The notes beneath the pieces are model-generated. The model made no database searches. It was not told the DNA's origin and was given only the letters and a program-made list of their open reading frames with translations. Position numbers and translations under genes: made by a program. 64,000 nt of DNA from Neobacillus niacini NBRC 15566 (GTDB taxonomy: Bacteria; Bacillota; Bacilli; Bacillales; Cytobacillaceae), in NCBI RefSeq assembly GCF_001591505.1, contig NZ_BCVA01000016.1, positions 1 to 64,000 of the forward strand, written 5' to 3'. Shown here in pieces: positions 44,201 through 52,842 of this stretch; position 1 is the first letter of the stretch; each line of letters starts with the position of its first letter.

Positions 44201-46397
44201 CGGTTTCCACATTAGCATTGTCAACGGTTGTTGCCACATACTCATATTCCATGCCTACATCTACACTTTTATCCGTGTAGGATGTTGTTGTGCTGCTGCC
44301 GGCTAGGGTAAACTCACTTGTGCCTGCCACTTTACGGTAAACATTATATTTAACCGCATCCTCAACTGCTTTCCAAGATAGAGTCACAAGCGGATTTTCC
44401 GCATCCAACGATTTCTCATCCAATTTAAGTTCGGACGGGGCTATCAAAATGGGGGTTATTTCAACACCGTTTACAATGGCTGTTGAACCAGCAAAATTAA
44501 AATTCATTTGACCATCTTTAACGGATACCTGTGATACAACTTTAGTTGTATAGTTATTTTTAGGTGCAGAAATTGTACCATAATCCTGACCTTCCACCGC
44601 TAGAGTTGTTCTGGCACTTCCTGTGAAATCACCAACATAGACTTTTAATGCATAAAGCCCGTTTGGTAAATCGACATTAAATTTCCAGCCAACATTAAAA
44701 TAGCCCAGCCAGTCGCGAAGAAGATCTCCACCGGTACCGCGGTCACGGCCAATCATCCCTTTTGAATCAACGATTCCATAACCTCTTTCAGCGGTGTATA
44801 TGGTGGATAAATTGACACCTGTATAACCTTCGGCAATTGGATTACCTGCTAAACCAAAGTCAAATTTTAACGTAGCTTTCTTCGTTGTGAATTGTTTTGC
44901 ATCCGATAATTCTGATTCTCCTTTACCATTTATAGCAGAAACCACTACATCATATGTTTTTCCTTCTTCCATTCCTGTGATATTCAGTTGAGAAATAGTA
45001 GAAGTTCCGATCAATTTATATTCGCTGTCAGTTGATAATTTACGGTAAACCCTATAGATGTCTGCACCTTCAACAACTTTCCACGTGACAAGCGCACCTG
45101 CGTTACTAATGCTGCTTACCGCCACGTCAGCTGGTTTCGCTGGAAAGATAGCTGGAGGTTCGATACCCGTAACATACTGAGAAAGCGAAATATTCAGATT
45201 TTTAATTTCATCTGAAACCAGACGAGCGAGCTGGATTGCTCCGTATTCTTGGAAGTGTGTATTATCCTGTGAACCATTTGGAAATGCAGCATAAACACCC
45301 GGGTCTGTATGTAAAAATACAGATAGACTTCCCTCAGGCCCAATGGTATCGTAGTAGGCAACACTTCGTGCACTTAAGTCAACCACATTTACATTCATTT
45401 CTGCCGCTACGTCTTTCATACCCTGCACATACTCAGGGAAGCTGACATTAAACTTTCCTGTTGCTGCATTAAAATCACGTCTGCCAACCGGGGTCACTAG
45501 AATGGGAACCGCTCCCCGCTGACGAGCACCATTAATATACGTTTTTAAATAATTTTTATAATCTGGGACAGATGCATATCGTTCAGGAATACTGATGGTT
45601 GCATCGTTATGACCAAATTGGATTAAGAAAAAGTCGTTTGGTTTTATTTCTCTTAACACGTTATCTAAGCGGCCTTCATTGATAAAAGACTTTGTACTTC
45701 TTCCGCCAATAGCGTGGTTCTTAAAGGTTACATCCGAGCTAAAAAAGCGAGGAATCATTTGACCCCAGCCAGCTTCTGGTCGCCAATATTCATCATAAGT
45801 CTGAACCGTTGAGTCTCCAGCAATATAAACGATGGGAAGTTCTCCTGCTGTTCTTTCCGGAAGTTTCTCAATGGTTAATCCGTTTACTTTTGGGTTTGCA
45901 CCAGTAAATTCAACATTTAATTGTCCGTCTATTAGGGCAATTTCAAACTTACGTTCAATAAATTCACCATTTTTCACATCAGTATTTTGAACCTTTTGGA
46001 TATTTTCAGCCTTAATGCCTACATTTGTCGTATCGTTATTGTCGCCAGCAATGACAGTGACCAAATAATCACCATTTGGCAGGTCAACGTTAAAGGAAGT
46101 CTCTGTTGTTGTAATAAAATCTGATTTCAAGGAGTCTGATGTTGATCGATCTTGTGAGGTTACCTTGGAGATATCAGCAAAACCGTAGCCTGTTTCTGCT
46201 GAATAAGCTGTTTCTGAAGAAACTTTTGTATAGCCATCTTTGACGGAACTTGTTGGTGTTCCAAAGTCAAACTTTTTTGAAAGTGCTGGTTCTTCCGCCG
46301 ATACTTGTATTGGCCCAGCGGGAACCAAGGCTAGTAGTAATAATAAACTAAGAAAAACGGCAACATACTTTCTTGAATTTCTCCGCTTCATTTTCAA
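41298..46397 (-). CDS. Secreted bifunctional rhamnogalacturonan acetylesterase and PL11 lyase
   Basis: A 1699-residue exported protein. Order: signal peptide (1-35, ending QVSA); beta-rich module beginning KKFDFGTP (about 40-180); SGNH acetylesterase of the CE12 type (about 187-405: IAGDSTVQTY, GGRSTKSF, IQFGHNDA, DNTHFQEYGA); Fn3 (about 415-505); second KFDFG module (about 508-650); two Fn3 (about 655-835); PL11 rhamnogalacturonan lyase of the YesW type (about 838-1480: ANDSSVGDLDGDGEYELV, DFDGDGKAEIVFKTADG); Ig-like repeats with SGMKATYYS and CEDVSVP segments (about 1490-1605); C-terminal FIMAH-like helical domain (about 1612-1699). It would deacetylate and cleave RG-I outside the cell. TTG start with GGGAGG upstream; ATG two codons later. 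Confidence 0.9.
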   Translation of the reverse strand: MKMKRRNSRKYVAVFLSLLLLLALVPAGPIQVSAEEPALSKKFDFGTPTSSVKDGYTKVSSETAYSAETGYGFADISKVTSQDRSTSDSLKSDFITTTETSFNVDLPNGDYLVTVIAGDNNDTTNVGIKAENIQKVQNTDVKNGEFIERKFEIALIDGQLNVEFTGANPKVNGLTIEKLPERTAGELPIVYIAGDSTVQTYDEYWRPEAGWGQMIPRFFSSDVTFKNHAIGGRSTKSFINEGRLDNVLREIKPNDFFLIQFGHNDATISIPERYASVPDYKNYLKTYINGARQRGAVPILVTPVGRRDFNAATGKFNVSFPEYVQGMKDVAAEMNVNVVDLSARSVAYYDTIGPEGSLSVFLHTDPGVYAAFPNGSQDNTHFQEYGAIQLARLVSDEIKNLNISLSQYVTGIEPPAIFPAKPADVAVSSISNAGALVTWKVVEGADIYRVYRKLSTDSEYKLIGTSTISQLNITGMEEGKTYDVVVSAINGKGESELSDAKQFTTKKATLKFDFGLAGNPIAEGYTGVNLSTIYTAERGYGIVDSKGMIGRDRGTGGDLLRDWLGYFNVGWKFNVDLPNGLYALKVYVGDFTGSARTTLAVEGQDYGTISAPKNNYTTKVVSQVSVKDGQMNFNFAGSTAIVNGVEITPILIAPSELKLDEKSLDAENPLVTLSWKAVEDAVKYNVYRKVAGTSEFTLAGSSTTTSYTDKSVDVGMEYEYVATTVDNANVETDPSLSLKVVMVDPTHPVPAAPDHLKVGEVNKNDLTISWDKVVGAITYNVYRSNKEKGTYELIGKTKTTSYKDESVLTTIPYFYKVAAVNAGGISKQSEILKTPAVTKLKRQMEELDRAPVAMKSEEGVFVSWRMLGTDPESISFNIYRDGEKINAKPIAASTNYVDKDGKAESIYEVRAILDGKERKTKDTTKVLNQNYFDIPLNKPAEGVTPLGDPYSYRANDSSVGDLDGDGEYELVIKWDPTNSKDNSQAGYTGNVYVDAYEMDGTLKWRIDLGKNIRAGAHYSPFLVYDFDGDGKAEIVFKTADGTKDGQGTVIGRAETDHRNSTGYVLQGAEYLTVFDGVTGKALDTTDYEPARGDVGAWGDTYGNRVDRFLAAVAYLNGETPSIIMARGYYTRSVLAAYTFKNGKLTKQWIFDSNDEGQRDYAGQGYHNLSVADVDTDGKDEIVYGQAVIDDNGKGLYTTGLGHGDAQHVSDLDPTRPGLEVFAVQEHKEGPYGYDMRDAETGEILWGVKTGQDTGRGVSADIDPRYEGAEAWAISGAWNSKVGGIHTAKGEKISENIPSSNFAIWWDGDLSRELVDHKWDDAALTGVGTIDKWDYENSKLVNILTADGTQSNNGTKGNPVLQADLFGDWREEIIWRTDDSSALRVYMTTEETDNRIYTLMHDSQYRLSIAWQNVGYNQPPHTSFFLGTGMEKPPAPSIDVVEIPDVNAPETESEVIGEVQKGWYHNSVTVNLNGYDYQSGMKATYYSLNGSVEQEGNTVTITEDGKHVLEYWSEDQAGNIEQKKSVAINIDKTAPEIIFSVEDGTQFTVDQQISITCKATDALSGVASSTCEDVSVPAYELGLGGHTYTAEGEDVAGNHSVKSVTVNVIVNFDSLGELTKMFLTGYGIENSQANSLEISNKGNSYIAKLEAAKEADERGNNSARDGQLKAFINEVKAKTNTDFTDNQAQILIEFAEVLMK

Positions 46398-46478
46398 AAA
46401 CTTTCCTCCCTATACCCTGTATTTTTATCTACTAACCTAGCTTTGATTTCTCTGAAACCATCCCCTTTTGCGTTATAT

Positions 46479-46492
46479 TGACAGCGTTTTCA
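46479..46492. promoter_or_regulatory. cre (CcpA) site upstream of the rhamnogalacturonan enzyme
   Basis: TGACAGCGTTTTCA fits TGWNANCGNTNWCA at all positions, about 80 bp before the start. The gap 46398-46687 otherwise holds only the rhaEW terminator. No clear -35/-10 pair was chosen. Confidence 0.72.
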
Positions 46493-46631
46493 TACTTATA
46501 TTAGCGCCATAGCTTGATTTTCAGTTATAAGAAAAACAGTTAATAATGTTTAAAATTCAGTGCTTCAACAAAATTGAATATAAATTCCTATTACACACTA
46601 GGAACTAATTCCTATATGAGATATGGAAAAT

Positions 46632-46672
46632 AAAAAAGAAATGAAGTGAGCAAATCCACTTCATTTCTTTTT
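46632..46672 (-). terminator. Terminator after rhaEW
   Basis: AAAGAAATGAAGTG pairs perfectly with CACTTCATTTCTTT, with T runs, just past the rhaEW stop. Confidence 0.92.
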
Positions 46673-46687
46673 GTTGGCTTAAATCTC

Positions 46688-48757
46688 TTATCTTGTAAAC
46701 GCAGCTGGAACCCCGCCATCAACCGTTAACATACATCCTGTTGTTCGATCAGATTTTGATGAAGCAAAGAATGCGATGGATTCAGCAATGTCTGCTGGAT
46801 AGATATTTACTAGTAATGTCGTTCGTTTACGATAGTGTTCTTCTAATTGATCTGGGTGGATTCCGTACGCTGCCGCACGTTCCTCACGCCAGCTTGATCC
46901 CCAAATGGCTGAACCTTGAAGGACTGCATCTGGCAGAACAGAGTTAACACGTATTCCAAACTCGCCGCCTTCTGCTGCGATACATCTTGCTAAGTGTGTT
47001 TCAAGTGCTTTAACAGAGCTGTATGCTGCAGCATTTTTACCAGCGTACACAGAGTTTTTAGATCCGATAAATACCATGTTACCGCCGATTCCTTGACCCT
47101 TCATTTGCTTGAATGCTTCACGTGCCACTAAGAAATAGCCAGTTCCTAAAACATTCATATTTAAGTTCCACTCTTTAAGAGTAGTTTCGTCAAATGGACT
47201 AGATGTAGCAAGACCTGCATTGTTAACGATAATGTCTGCGCCGCCAAAAGTAAGAGCTGTTTGATCAAATGCAGCTTGTACTTGCTCTTCACTTGTAACG
47301 TCCATCTTAACCGCAAGGGCACGATTAGCACCGTATTGCTCGTTAATTTCGGCTGCTACTTTTTCTGCACCTTCAAGATTTAAATCTGCCAGCACAACAT
47401 GAGCTCCTTCAGATACTAAACGACGGGCAGTTGCACTGCCGATACCGCCTGCACCACCAGTGATGAAGGCTACTTTACGAGAAAATTCAGCTTCAGCAGG
47501 AGCAAGGGTCAATTTGTATAATTCTAATGGCCAGTATTCCACATTATAAGATTCGTTTTCACTTAAAGAAACAAAGTTTCCTAGAGTGGTAGAACCCTTC
47601 ATCACCGCAATCGCACGGTGGTACAGTGCACCGCTTACTCTTGAGTTATTTACATCCTTACCGGAATTTACCATACCTACTCCAGGAATTAAAATAACAC
47701 GTGGAGCTGGTTCAAACATTTTGTCGCCTTCATTTTTGTTGCGTTCGAAGTAAGCTTTGTAGCCTTCTTTGAAACTTGCAACTCCTTCCTTAATGCTTGC
47801 GATTAAGCTTTCAACATCTTTTGTTTGCGGATCCCAATTGATGTAGAGTGGAACCATTTTTGTGTGAACTAAATGGTCTGGACATGCTGCTCCGATTTGT
47901 GAAAGTTCAGGAGCCTGATAGCTGTTAACAAATTGAAGCACATCTTCCCCGCGATCATACGTTAAGAGCATTTTCTTTTCTTCACTTACTTCACCACGGA
48001 TGATTGGCATAACCTTTGCTAGGATACTAGTTGCTTCTTCATCGGAAAGAGATTGATATTTTTGACCGCCAAAAGCAGTTTCTTCATTTGATTTTGCATT
48101 GATAAAGCTTTCCGCTTCATTGATAATTTCGATTGTTTTTGCATAAGACTCTTCTGAAGTTTCTCCCCAAGTAACCAGTCCGTGTTTTTCCATTAATACT
48201 AATTCAGCATTTGGATTGTTTCTTACGCCTTCTGCGATCATTTTTGAAAGTGCGAAGCCAGGGCGTACATAGGGTACCCAAACAAAACGATTTCCAAAAA
48301 TCTCTTCTGCAATCTGCTTGCCGTTGTCTGCACAGCAAAGGCTGATAATGGCGTCTGGGTGTGTATGGTCAACATGCTTGAATGGTAAGAAAGCGTGTAA
48401 TAACGTTTCGATTGAAGCTCTTGGATGCTTGCTGTCAATCATACAATGTGAAAGATATGCCACCATATCTTCATCTGTCATTTCATCACGTTCGAATAAT
48501 GGACGAATATCCTCTAAATTAAGACCCGTAAAGTTTTGAGCCTTCATCGTTGCTAAATCAGAGCCGCTTCCCTTAACCCACATAACCTCAATATCACGTC
48601 CACGGAAATCTTTTTCCGTTGTCTTCATGGAAGTATTGCCGCCACCCCAGTTACATACGGCACGATCGGTTCCAATCAAATTGGAACGATACACTAATTC
48701 TTCTACCCCTTTTGCTACTTGTGAAGCTTTTTCACTTTCCCATAAATTCTTAACCAT
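46688..48757 (-). CDS. rhaEW: Bifunctional rhamnulose-1-phosphate aldolase/lactaldehyde dehydrogenase RhaEW
   Basis: A 689-residue fusion. The N-terminal class II aldolase (about 1-400) has its metal histidines in HVDHTHPDAII and EKHGLVTWG. The C-terminal SDR (about 430-689) has TGGAGGIG, VNNAGLA and AAYSSVKALE. It converts L-rhamnulose 1-phosphate to DHAP and lactaldehyde, then oxidises the lactaldehyde to lactate, as for B. subtilis RhaEW (YuxG). GGGGGAA precedes the ATG. It is transcribed alone from a promoter nearly identical to that of lutA. A separate RhaD-type aldolase exists at 22018-22854. Confidence 0.95.
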   Translation of the reverse strand: MVKNLWESEKASQVAKGVEELVYRSNLIGTDRAVCNWGGGNTSMKTTEKDFRGRDIEVMWVKGSGSDLATMKAQNFTGLNLEDIRPLFERDEMTDEDMVAYLSHCMIDSKHPRASIETLLHAFLPFKHVDHTHPDAIISLCCADNGKQIAEEIFGNRFVWVPYVRPGFALSKMIAEGVRNNPNAELVLMEKHGLVTWGETSEESYAKTIEIINEAESFINAKSNEETAFGGQKYQSLSDEEATSILAKVMPIIRGEVSEEKKMLLTYDRGEDVLQFVNSYQAPELSQIGAACPDHLVHTKMVPLYINWDPQTKDVESLIASIKEGVASFKEGYKAYFERNKNEGDKMFEPAPRVILIPGVGMVNSGKDVNNSRVSGALYHRAIAVMKGSTTLGNFVSLSENESYNVEYWPLELYKLTLAPAEAEFSRKVAFITGGAGGIGSATARRLVSEGAHVVLADLNLEGAEKVAAEINEQYGANRALAVKMDVTSEEQVQAAFDQTALTFGGADIIVNNAGLATSSPFDETTLKEWNLNMNVLGTGYFLVAREAFKQMKGQGIGGNMVFIGSKNSVYAGKNAAAYSSVKALETHLARCIAAEGGEFGIRVNSVLPDAVLQGSAIWGSSWREERAAAYGIHPDQLEEHYRKRTTLLVNIYPADIAESIAFFASSKSDRTTGCMLTVDGGVPAAFTR

Positions 48758-48806
48758 TGATTAGTTCCCCCGTTTGTTTGTAATTATGTTTGTTATCTTG
48801 TGTTTT

Positions 48807-48835
48807 ATTATATTATATGTTTGTTTGTTTTTGAA
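48807..48835 (-). promoter_or_regulatory. rhaEW promoter with AAACAAACAT motif
   Basis: -35 TTCAAA (48830-48835), 17-bp spacer with AACAAACAAACATATAA, -10 TATAAT (48807-48812) on the minus strand. The core matches the lutA promoter at all but two positions over about 35 bases. Confidence 0.8.
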
Positions 48836-48926
48836 TAGTAAACTTATAAATCTTTTATTTTTTTGATTTTTATATGAAAAGCTTTGTTAAATTTTGATTG
48901 TTGATTTCTAGTACAACTGTATAAAA

Positions 48927-49341
48927 GGTCAACGAAGGACAAATCTGGAGAGTTCTGAGCGGGATTTTTCCGTCATAGGTTGATGAGAGACAAATCTGAA
49001 GAGTTCCCAATGAGTTTTGTCCTTCATAAGGTTGGTGAGAGACAAATCTGGAAAGTTCCCAATGTGATTTGTCCTTCATAAGGTTGATGAGAGACAAATC
49101 TGAAGAGTTCCCAATGAGATTTGTCCTTCATAAGGTTGATGAAAGACAAATCTGGAGAGTTCCCAATGTGATTTGTCCTTCATAAGGTTGATGAGAGACA
49201 AATCTGGAGAGCTCCTATTGAGATTTGTCCTTCATAAGGTTGATGAGAGACAAATCTGGAGAGTTCCCATTGAGATTTGTCCTTCATTAGGTTGATGAGA
49301 GACAAATCTGAAGAGTTCCCAATAAGATTTGTCCTTCATCA
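48927..49341. repeat. Array A2: eight tandem 52-bp palindromic units, inverted relative to A1
   Basis: Units begin at 48927, 48978, 49030, 49082, 49134, 49186, 49238 and 49290, spaced 51-52 bp. The consensus GATGAGAGACAAATCTGG plus GATTTGTCCTTCATAAGG is the reverse complement of the 3-418 family. The first unit is the most decayed. The array lies between the terminator at 49376 and the rhaEW promoter; the remaining gap 48836-48926 shows nothing. Confidence 0.93.
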
Positions 49342-49375
49342 GGTTTTTGTGAAAAAAATCAACACCTGCCTATAT

Positions 49376-49410
49376 AAAAAGTCGACAAGCAAATAGACTT
49401 GTCGACTTTC
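49376..49410 (-). terminator. Terminator of the lut operon
   Basis: AAAGTCGACAAG pairs with CTTGTCGACTTT, with a T run on the minus strand, ten bases past the stop of the Gfo/Idh/MocA gene. Confidence 0.9.
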
Positions 49411-49419
49411 GTTCTTTTA

Positions 49420-50385
49420 TTATAATTCCAATCTTATTGGCTGCCCGCTCATTGCTGATTGATTGGCTGCAAGAGTAACTTGGTACGTTTTTAGAGAATC
49501 TTTGTAGTCTGATAATATTTTTTCTATGTTACCGGTTTTAACTGCTTCAAGAAATATCTTATTTTCTTCAATATATGGATTTCCTTGGTCTTTATGTTCT
49601 AGTATTTGTTTACCTTTGATTTCTCTTAAGAGCTCATTTCGCAGCTCGATGATTCCTTCTTCTGTAAATAAATCCAAACCTACCTTATTTGAATGATTCA
49701 GGATACAGGTATTTGATATCGTTGCAACCATGCCATTCTGCAGCTTCATTGTGACACTGCCCACATCTGACACAGTGGTTCCGTCAACCTTTTCCTGCAT
49801 GATTGCACTGCCATAGGCAGCATAAACTTCCGTAATTTCACCGCACAGGAAACGTAAAAGATCTACAATATGTGTAGTCTGCTCAACAAATTGTCCCCCA
49901 GATTTATTTACATCTCTCCACCAAGGAACCATGGGCATATCTCCCATCCAATAGCCAAGGGCAATCCCAACTTTACGGTTATCAAGTAAGGATAAGGCTT
50001 TCTTTGTGGTTTCTTTATAACGCCAGTGGTAGCCAACCGATGTAATGAGACCTGTTTCATCTATTTTCTTTGCAATTTCAAACGGTTGTTCATCTATACC
50101 TAGTGGCTTTTCTACAAAAAAGGGAATGTTCCTATCTATCAAAGCATACTCTATCTCGCTATGCGCCATTGGTGGTACACAAATATAAACAGCGTCGAGT
50201 TTTTGTTTATCTAGCATCTCGTCAACATTTGTAAAACCCTTTGCATTTGACCAGTTTCTTGCTTCTTTTTCAGCCTTTTCCATACTTGTACCACAAAATG
50301 CTGTTACCTCTATTCCATCTATGCCTGCTAATATAGCTGCATGTGTTTTGGCAAACCATCCAGTTCCAATAAATCCTACTTTCAA
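49420..50385 (-). CDS. Gfo/Idh/MocA family oxidoreductase
   Basis: A 321-residue NAD(P)-dependent sugar dehydrogenase-like protein: N-terminal Rossmann motif GFIGTGWFAKTHA, the conserved EKPLG (FFVEKPLGID), and a C-terminal substrate domain with GGQFVEQTTHIVDLLRF. The substrate may be a cyclic sugar or polyol. TTG start with AAAGGAG upstream, 25 bp after lutC, so it is probably the last gene of the lut transcript. Its link to lactate is unclear; oxidation of a rhamnose-derived or uronate sugar is possible. Confidence 0.85.
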   Translation of the reverse strand: MKVGFIGTGWFAKTHAAILAGIDGIEVTAFCGTSMEKAEKEARNWSNAKGFTNVDEMLDKQKLDAVYICVPPMAHSEIEYALIDRNIPFFVEKPLGIDEQPFEIAKKIDETGLITSVGYHWRYKETTKKALSLLDNRKVGIALGYWMGDMPMVPWWRDVNKSGGQFVEQTTHIVDLLRFLCGEITEVYAAYGSAIMQEKVDGTTVSDVGSVTMKLQNGMVATISNTCILNHSNKVGLDLFTEEGIIELRNELLREIKGKQILEHKDQGNPYIEENKIFLEAVKTGNIEKILSDYKDSLKTYQVTLAANQSAMSGQPIRLEL

Positions 50386-50409
50386 GGAAATCGCTCCTTT
50401 GTAATTCGG

Positions 50410-51129
50410 TTATAAATCATTAATCACGATATAAGAAGCCTTTACTGGCCCATGAACGCCAACCACCAAATTTAATTCGATATCTGCTGAATTACTAGGT
50501 CCAGTTATAAAATTGATACAAGAAGCCACATGTCCTGTTTTTTCATGAACTTCTCTCATTTTTTGTGCAGCTTGTGTCATTCTTGGTACTAGCGTACTTT
50601 TTGGAATCAGCGCGATATAAGTCGCAGGTAAAAAGCTTACTGTTCTGCCTTTATCCTGATCACTGAATAATACTACTGTTCCTGACTCGGCCAATGTGAT
50701 TTCACTAATCGTAATTCCAACATTCGCTTTTTCTGCTTTTGTAATATTCTCTGGACCCTTTATATAATCCCATTCATACACATCGAAATCCTGGCTTGGC
50801 CATTGTGTTTTCAGTAAAGGATCAAGCCCCCATTGTAAAAACCGTTCATCCTTCCACGTGACGATTGGTCCCCCGCCATAACTAGTAACAACCTCATGAA
50901 GAGTGGATGATAAGTCTTTAAGGTCCGTGGTATACATGCTAGTATGGATTTTTTTACACTGCTCTGCTAACACTTCTACTAACTCATCTTGCGTTGCTCC
51001 TTTTAATACCTCATCCTGCGGTCTAAATCTCCATGCTGGCCGCTCGATTTTGGTAGAAATACGGGGACGGCCAAGCTGGCTGGCAATTTGATTTAAGAAT
51101 GAATCACGATTTTGTATTGTACCAGTCAT
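50410..51129 (-). CDS. lutC: L-lactate utilisation protein LutC
   Basis: A 239-residue subunit of the LutABC L-lactate oxidation system, length as in B. subtilis (240). The LUD domain spans about 45-235, with ITISEITLAESGTVVLFS and NFITGPSNSADIE. With LutA and LutB it oxidises L-lactate to pyruvate at the membrane. The start is the ATG at 51129 with AGAGGGC upstream, one base after the lutB stop; the longer frame inside lutB is rejected. Confidence 0.93.
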   Translation of the reverse strand: MTGTIQNRDSFLNQIASQLGRPRISTKIERPAWRFRPQDEVLKGATQDELVEVLAEQCKKIHTSMYTTDLKDLSSTLHEVVTSYGGGPIVTWKDERFLQWGLDPLLKTQWPSQDFDVYEWDYIKGPENITKAEKANVGITISEITLAESGTVVLFSDQDKGRTVSFLPATYIALIPKSTLVPRMTQAAQKMREVHEKTGHVASCINFITGPSNSADIELNLVVGVHGPVKASYIVINDL

Positions 51130-51130
51130 G

Positions 51131-52555
51131 TTATTTGCCCTCTTTCTCGCGGTTTTTAAACCAATCTCTGAATCTCTCTTTATTTGGTGCTGGAAACTCA
51201 CGGATTTCCGTCCAAGCTTTTAATGGTCCAGGGCCTTTAGAAATCTTGTCTCCAGACGTAAATGGATTCAATGCGGTTGGAGCAATCTTGGACCCAATCT
51301 TGTATAATGTTGGTGACGCTGCCCCCAATCCAAACGCTTTCATTGCTAGTTTTTCTGATATCGGTGCCTTTCCTTCCTTCTCAACGATCACTTCTCGATG
51401 TTTATGAAGGAGGTTATGCAGTGGGATTTTTACCGGACAAACTTCCGTACATGCCCCGCAAAGGGTGGAAGCATACGGCAGCTCTTTAAATTCATTGTAA
51501 CCGCCGAGAAGCGGTGAAAGCACGGCCCCTATAGGTCCTGAATAAATAGAACCGTATGAATGGCCGCCAACATGACGATAGACAGGACACACATTTACGC
51601 ACGCCGCACAGCGAATACATTGCAAGACTGATTGGAATTCTCCCCCTAAAATCTTGGAGCGGCCATTATCAACAATCACAAGGTGGAATTCCTCTGGTCC
51701 ATCCACATCTAATTCTTCTCTTGGTCCTGTAAGGACGGTGATATAACTGGTTAACTTTTGACCCACAGCACTTCTTGTTAAGAGTGAAACCAATACTTCC
51801 ATTTCTTCAAAAGTAGGGACTATCCGTTCCATCCCCATTACGGTAATCTGTGTTTTTGGCAATGCTGTAACTAAATCAGCGTTTCCTTCGTTCGTCACTA
51901 AACTAAAGGAACCCGTTTCTGCCACCGCAAAGTTACATCCGGTAATACCAATATCGGCGGATAAATATTCTTCTCGAAGCATTTCCCGGGCATGCCAGGC
52001 TAATTCTTCTGGCTTTGACGTTTTTTTATAACCAAGTTTTTCTGTAAACACGTCTCGAATTTGTTCCTTGTTTTTATGTAACGCCGGTACCACAATATGT
52101 GATGGAGGATCATGATCATCAACTTGAAGAATGTATTCACCAAGGTCCGTTTCAATCACCTCACAGCCTTCTTGTTCCAAAGCTGTATTTAAGCTGATTT
52201 CCTCCGTTACCATGGATTTTGATTTTACAATTTTCTTGGCATCTTTCTGCCTCACAACGCTACGAATATACTCGTTTGCTTCTTCTTTTGTTTGGGCAAA
52301 AAATACATGCCCGCCTCTTTTGGCGACATTTACACTAAGCTGCTCAAGATAATAATCCAAGTTTTCAAGCACATGCTGGCGGATTTCTTCTCCATGTGAT
52401 CGCCAGTCTTCCCAGTTTCCAAGTTCCTCGGTCACAAGTCGCCTTTTTATGCCCATTCCATCCTGTGCACCGGAAACTGCCCCGCGCATAAAATCGTCAT
52501 GAATCCCTTTATCGACACGGTCTTTAAATTGTTCATTGCTTATTTTCATGGCCAT
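51131..52555 (-). CDS. lutB: L-lactate utilisation iron-sulfur protein LutB
   Basis: A 474-residue iron-sulfur protein: LUD domain (about 65-290, [20 protein letters not shown]), two 4Fe-4S motifs ([12 protein letters not shown] and CGACTEVCP, about 305-370) and a C-terminal DUF3390-like tail. The start is at MAMKISN with GGGGGA upstream; seven earlier codons lack a ribosome binding site. It is separated from lutA by a 52-bp repeat array, so it may depend on transcription through that array. Confidence 0.94.
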   Translation of the reverse strand: MAMKISNEQFKDRVDKGIHDDFMRGAVSGAQDGMGIKRRLVTEELGNWEDWRSHGEEIRQHVLENLDYYLEQLSVNVAKRGGHVFFAQTKEEANEYIRSVVRQKDAKKIVKSKSMVTEEISLNTALEQEGCEVIETDLGEYILQVDDHDPPSHIVVPALHKNKEQIRDVFTEKLGYKKTSKPEELAWHAREMLREEYLSADIGITGCNFAVAETGSFSLVTNEGNADLVTALPKTQITVMGMERIVPTFEEMEVLVSLLTRSAVGQKLTSYITVLTGPREELDVDGPEEFHLVIVDNGRSKILGGEFQSVLQCIRCAACVNVCPVYRHVGGHSYGSIYSGPIGAVLSPLLGGYNEFKELPYASTLCGACTEVCPVKIPLHNLLHKHREVIVEKEGKAPISEKLAMKAFGLGAASPTLYKIGSKIAPTALNPFTSGDKISKGPGPLKAWTEIREFPAPNKERFRDWFKNREKEGK

Positions 52556-52590
52556 TTGGTATCCCCCATCCTTCATATAAAACGCCTTCA

Positions 52591-52835
52591 GTTTCCTGTA
52601 GGTCTCATGAAAACTTTATGAGACCACTTTTTCAATTTCCAGTTTCATTTGGGTCTCATGAAACCTCTATGAGACCACATTTTTCGTTTTCCATTTACAT
52701 TCGGGCTTCATGAACACTCTATGCGACCACTATGTTCTTGTTCTAACTTCACTTGGGTCTCATAAACGCTTTATGAGACCTCTTTTCTCTTTTTCCACCT
52801 TCATTTTGGCGTCATAATCGCTCCATGAAGACTCG
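52591..52835. repeat. Array B2: five 52-bp palindromic units between lutA and lutB
   Basis: Unit marks (GGTCTC or variant) are at 52601, 52652, 52704, 52756 and 52808, spaced 51-52 bp. The core hairpin GGTCTCAT and ATGAGACC (perfect in units 1 and 2) encloses a GAAAACTTT-type loop, followed by a T-rich stretch. The family matches 19262-19495. It fills the whole lutA-lutB gap. Confidence 0.92.
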
Positions 52836-52842
52836 TTAATTA

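Noticed and set aside
48870..49097. Open frame on the minus strand with repeated peptide blocks
   Set aside because: It lies in the 52-bp repeat array; the repeats in the peptide come from the DNA units, and there is no ribosome binding site.
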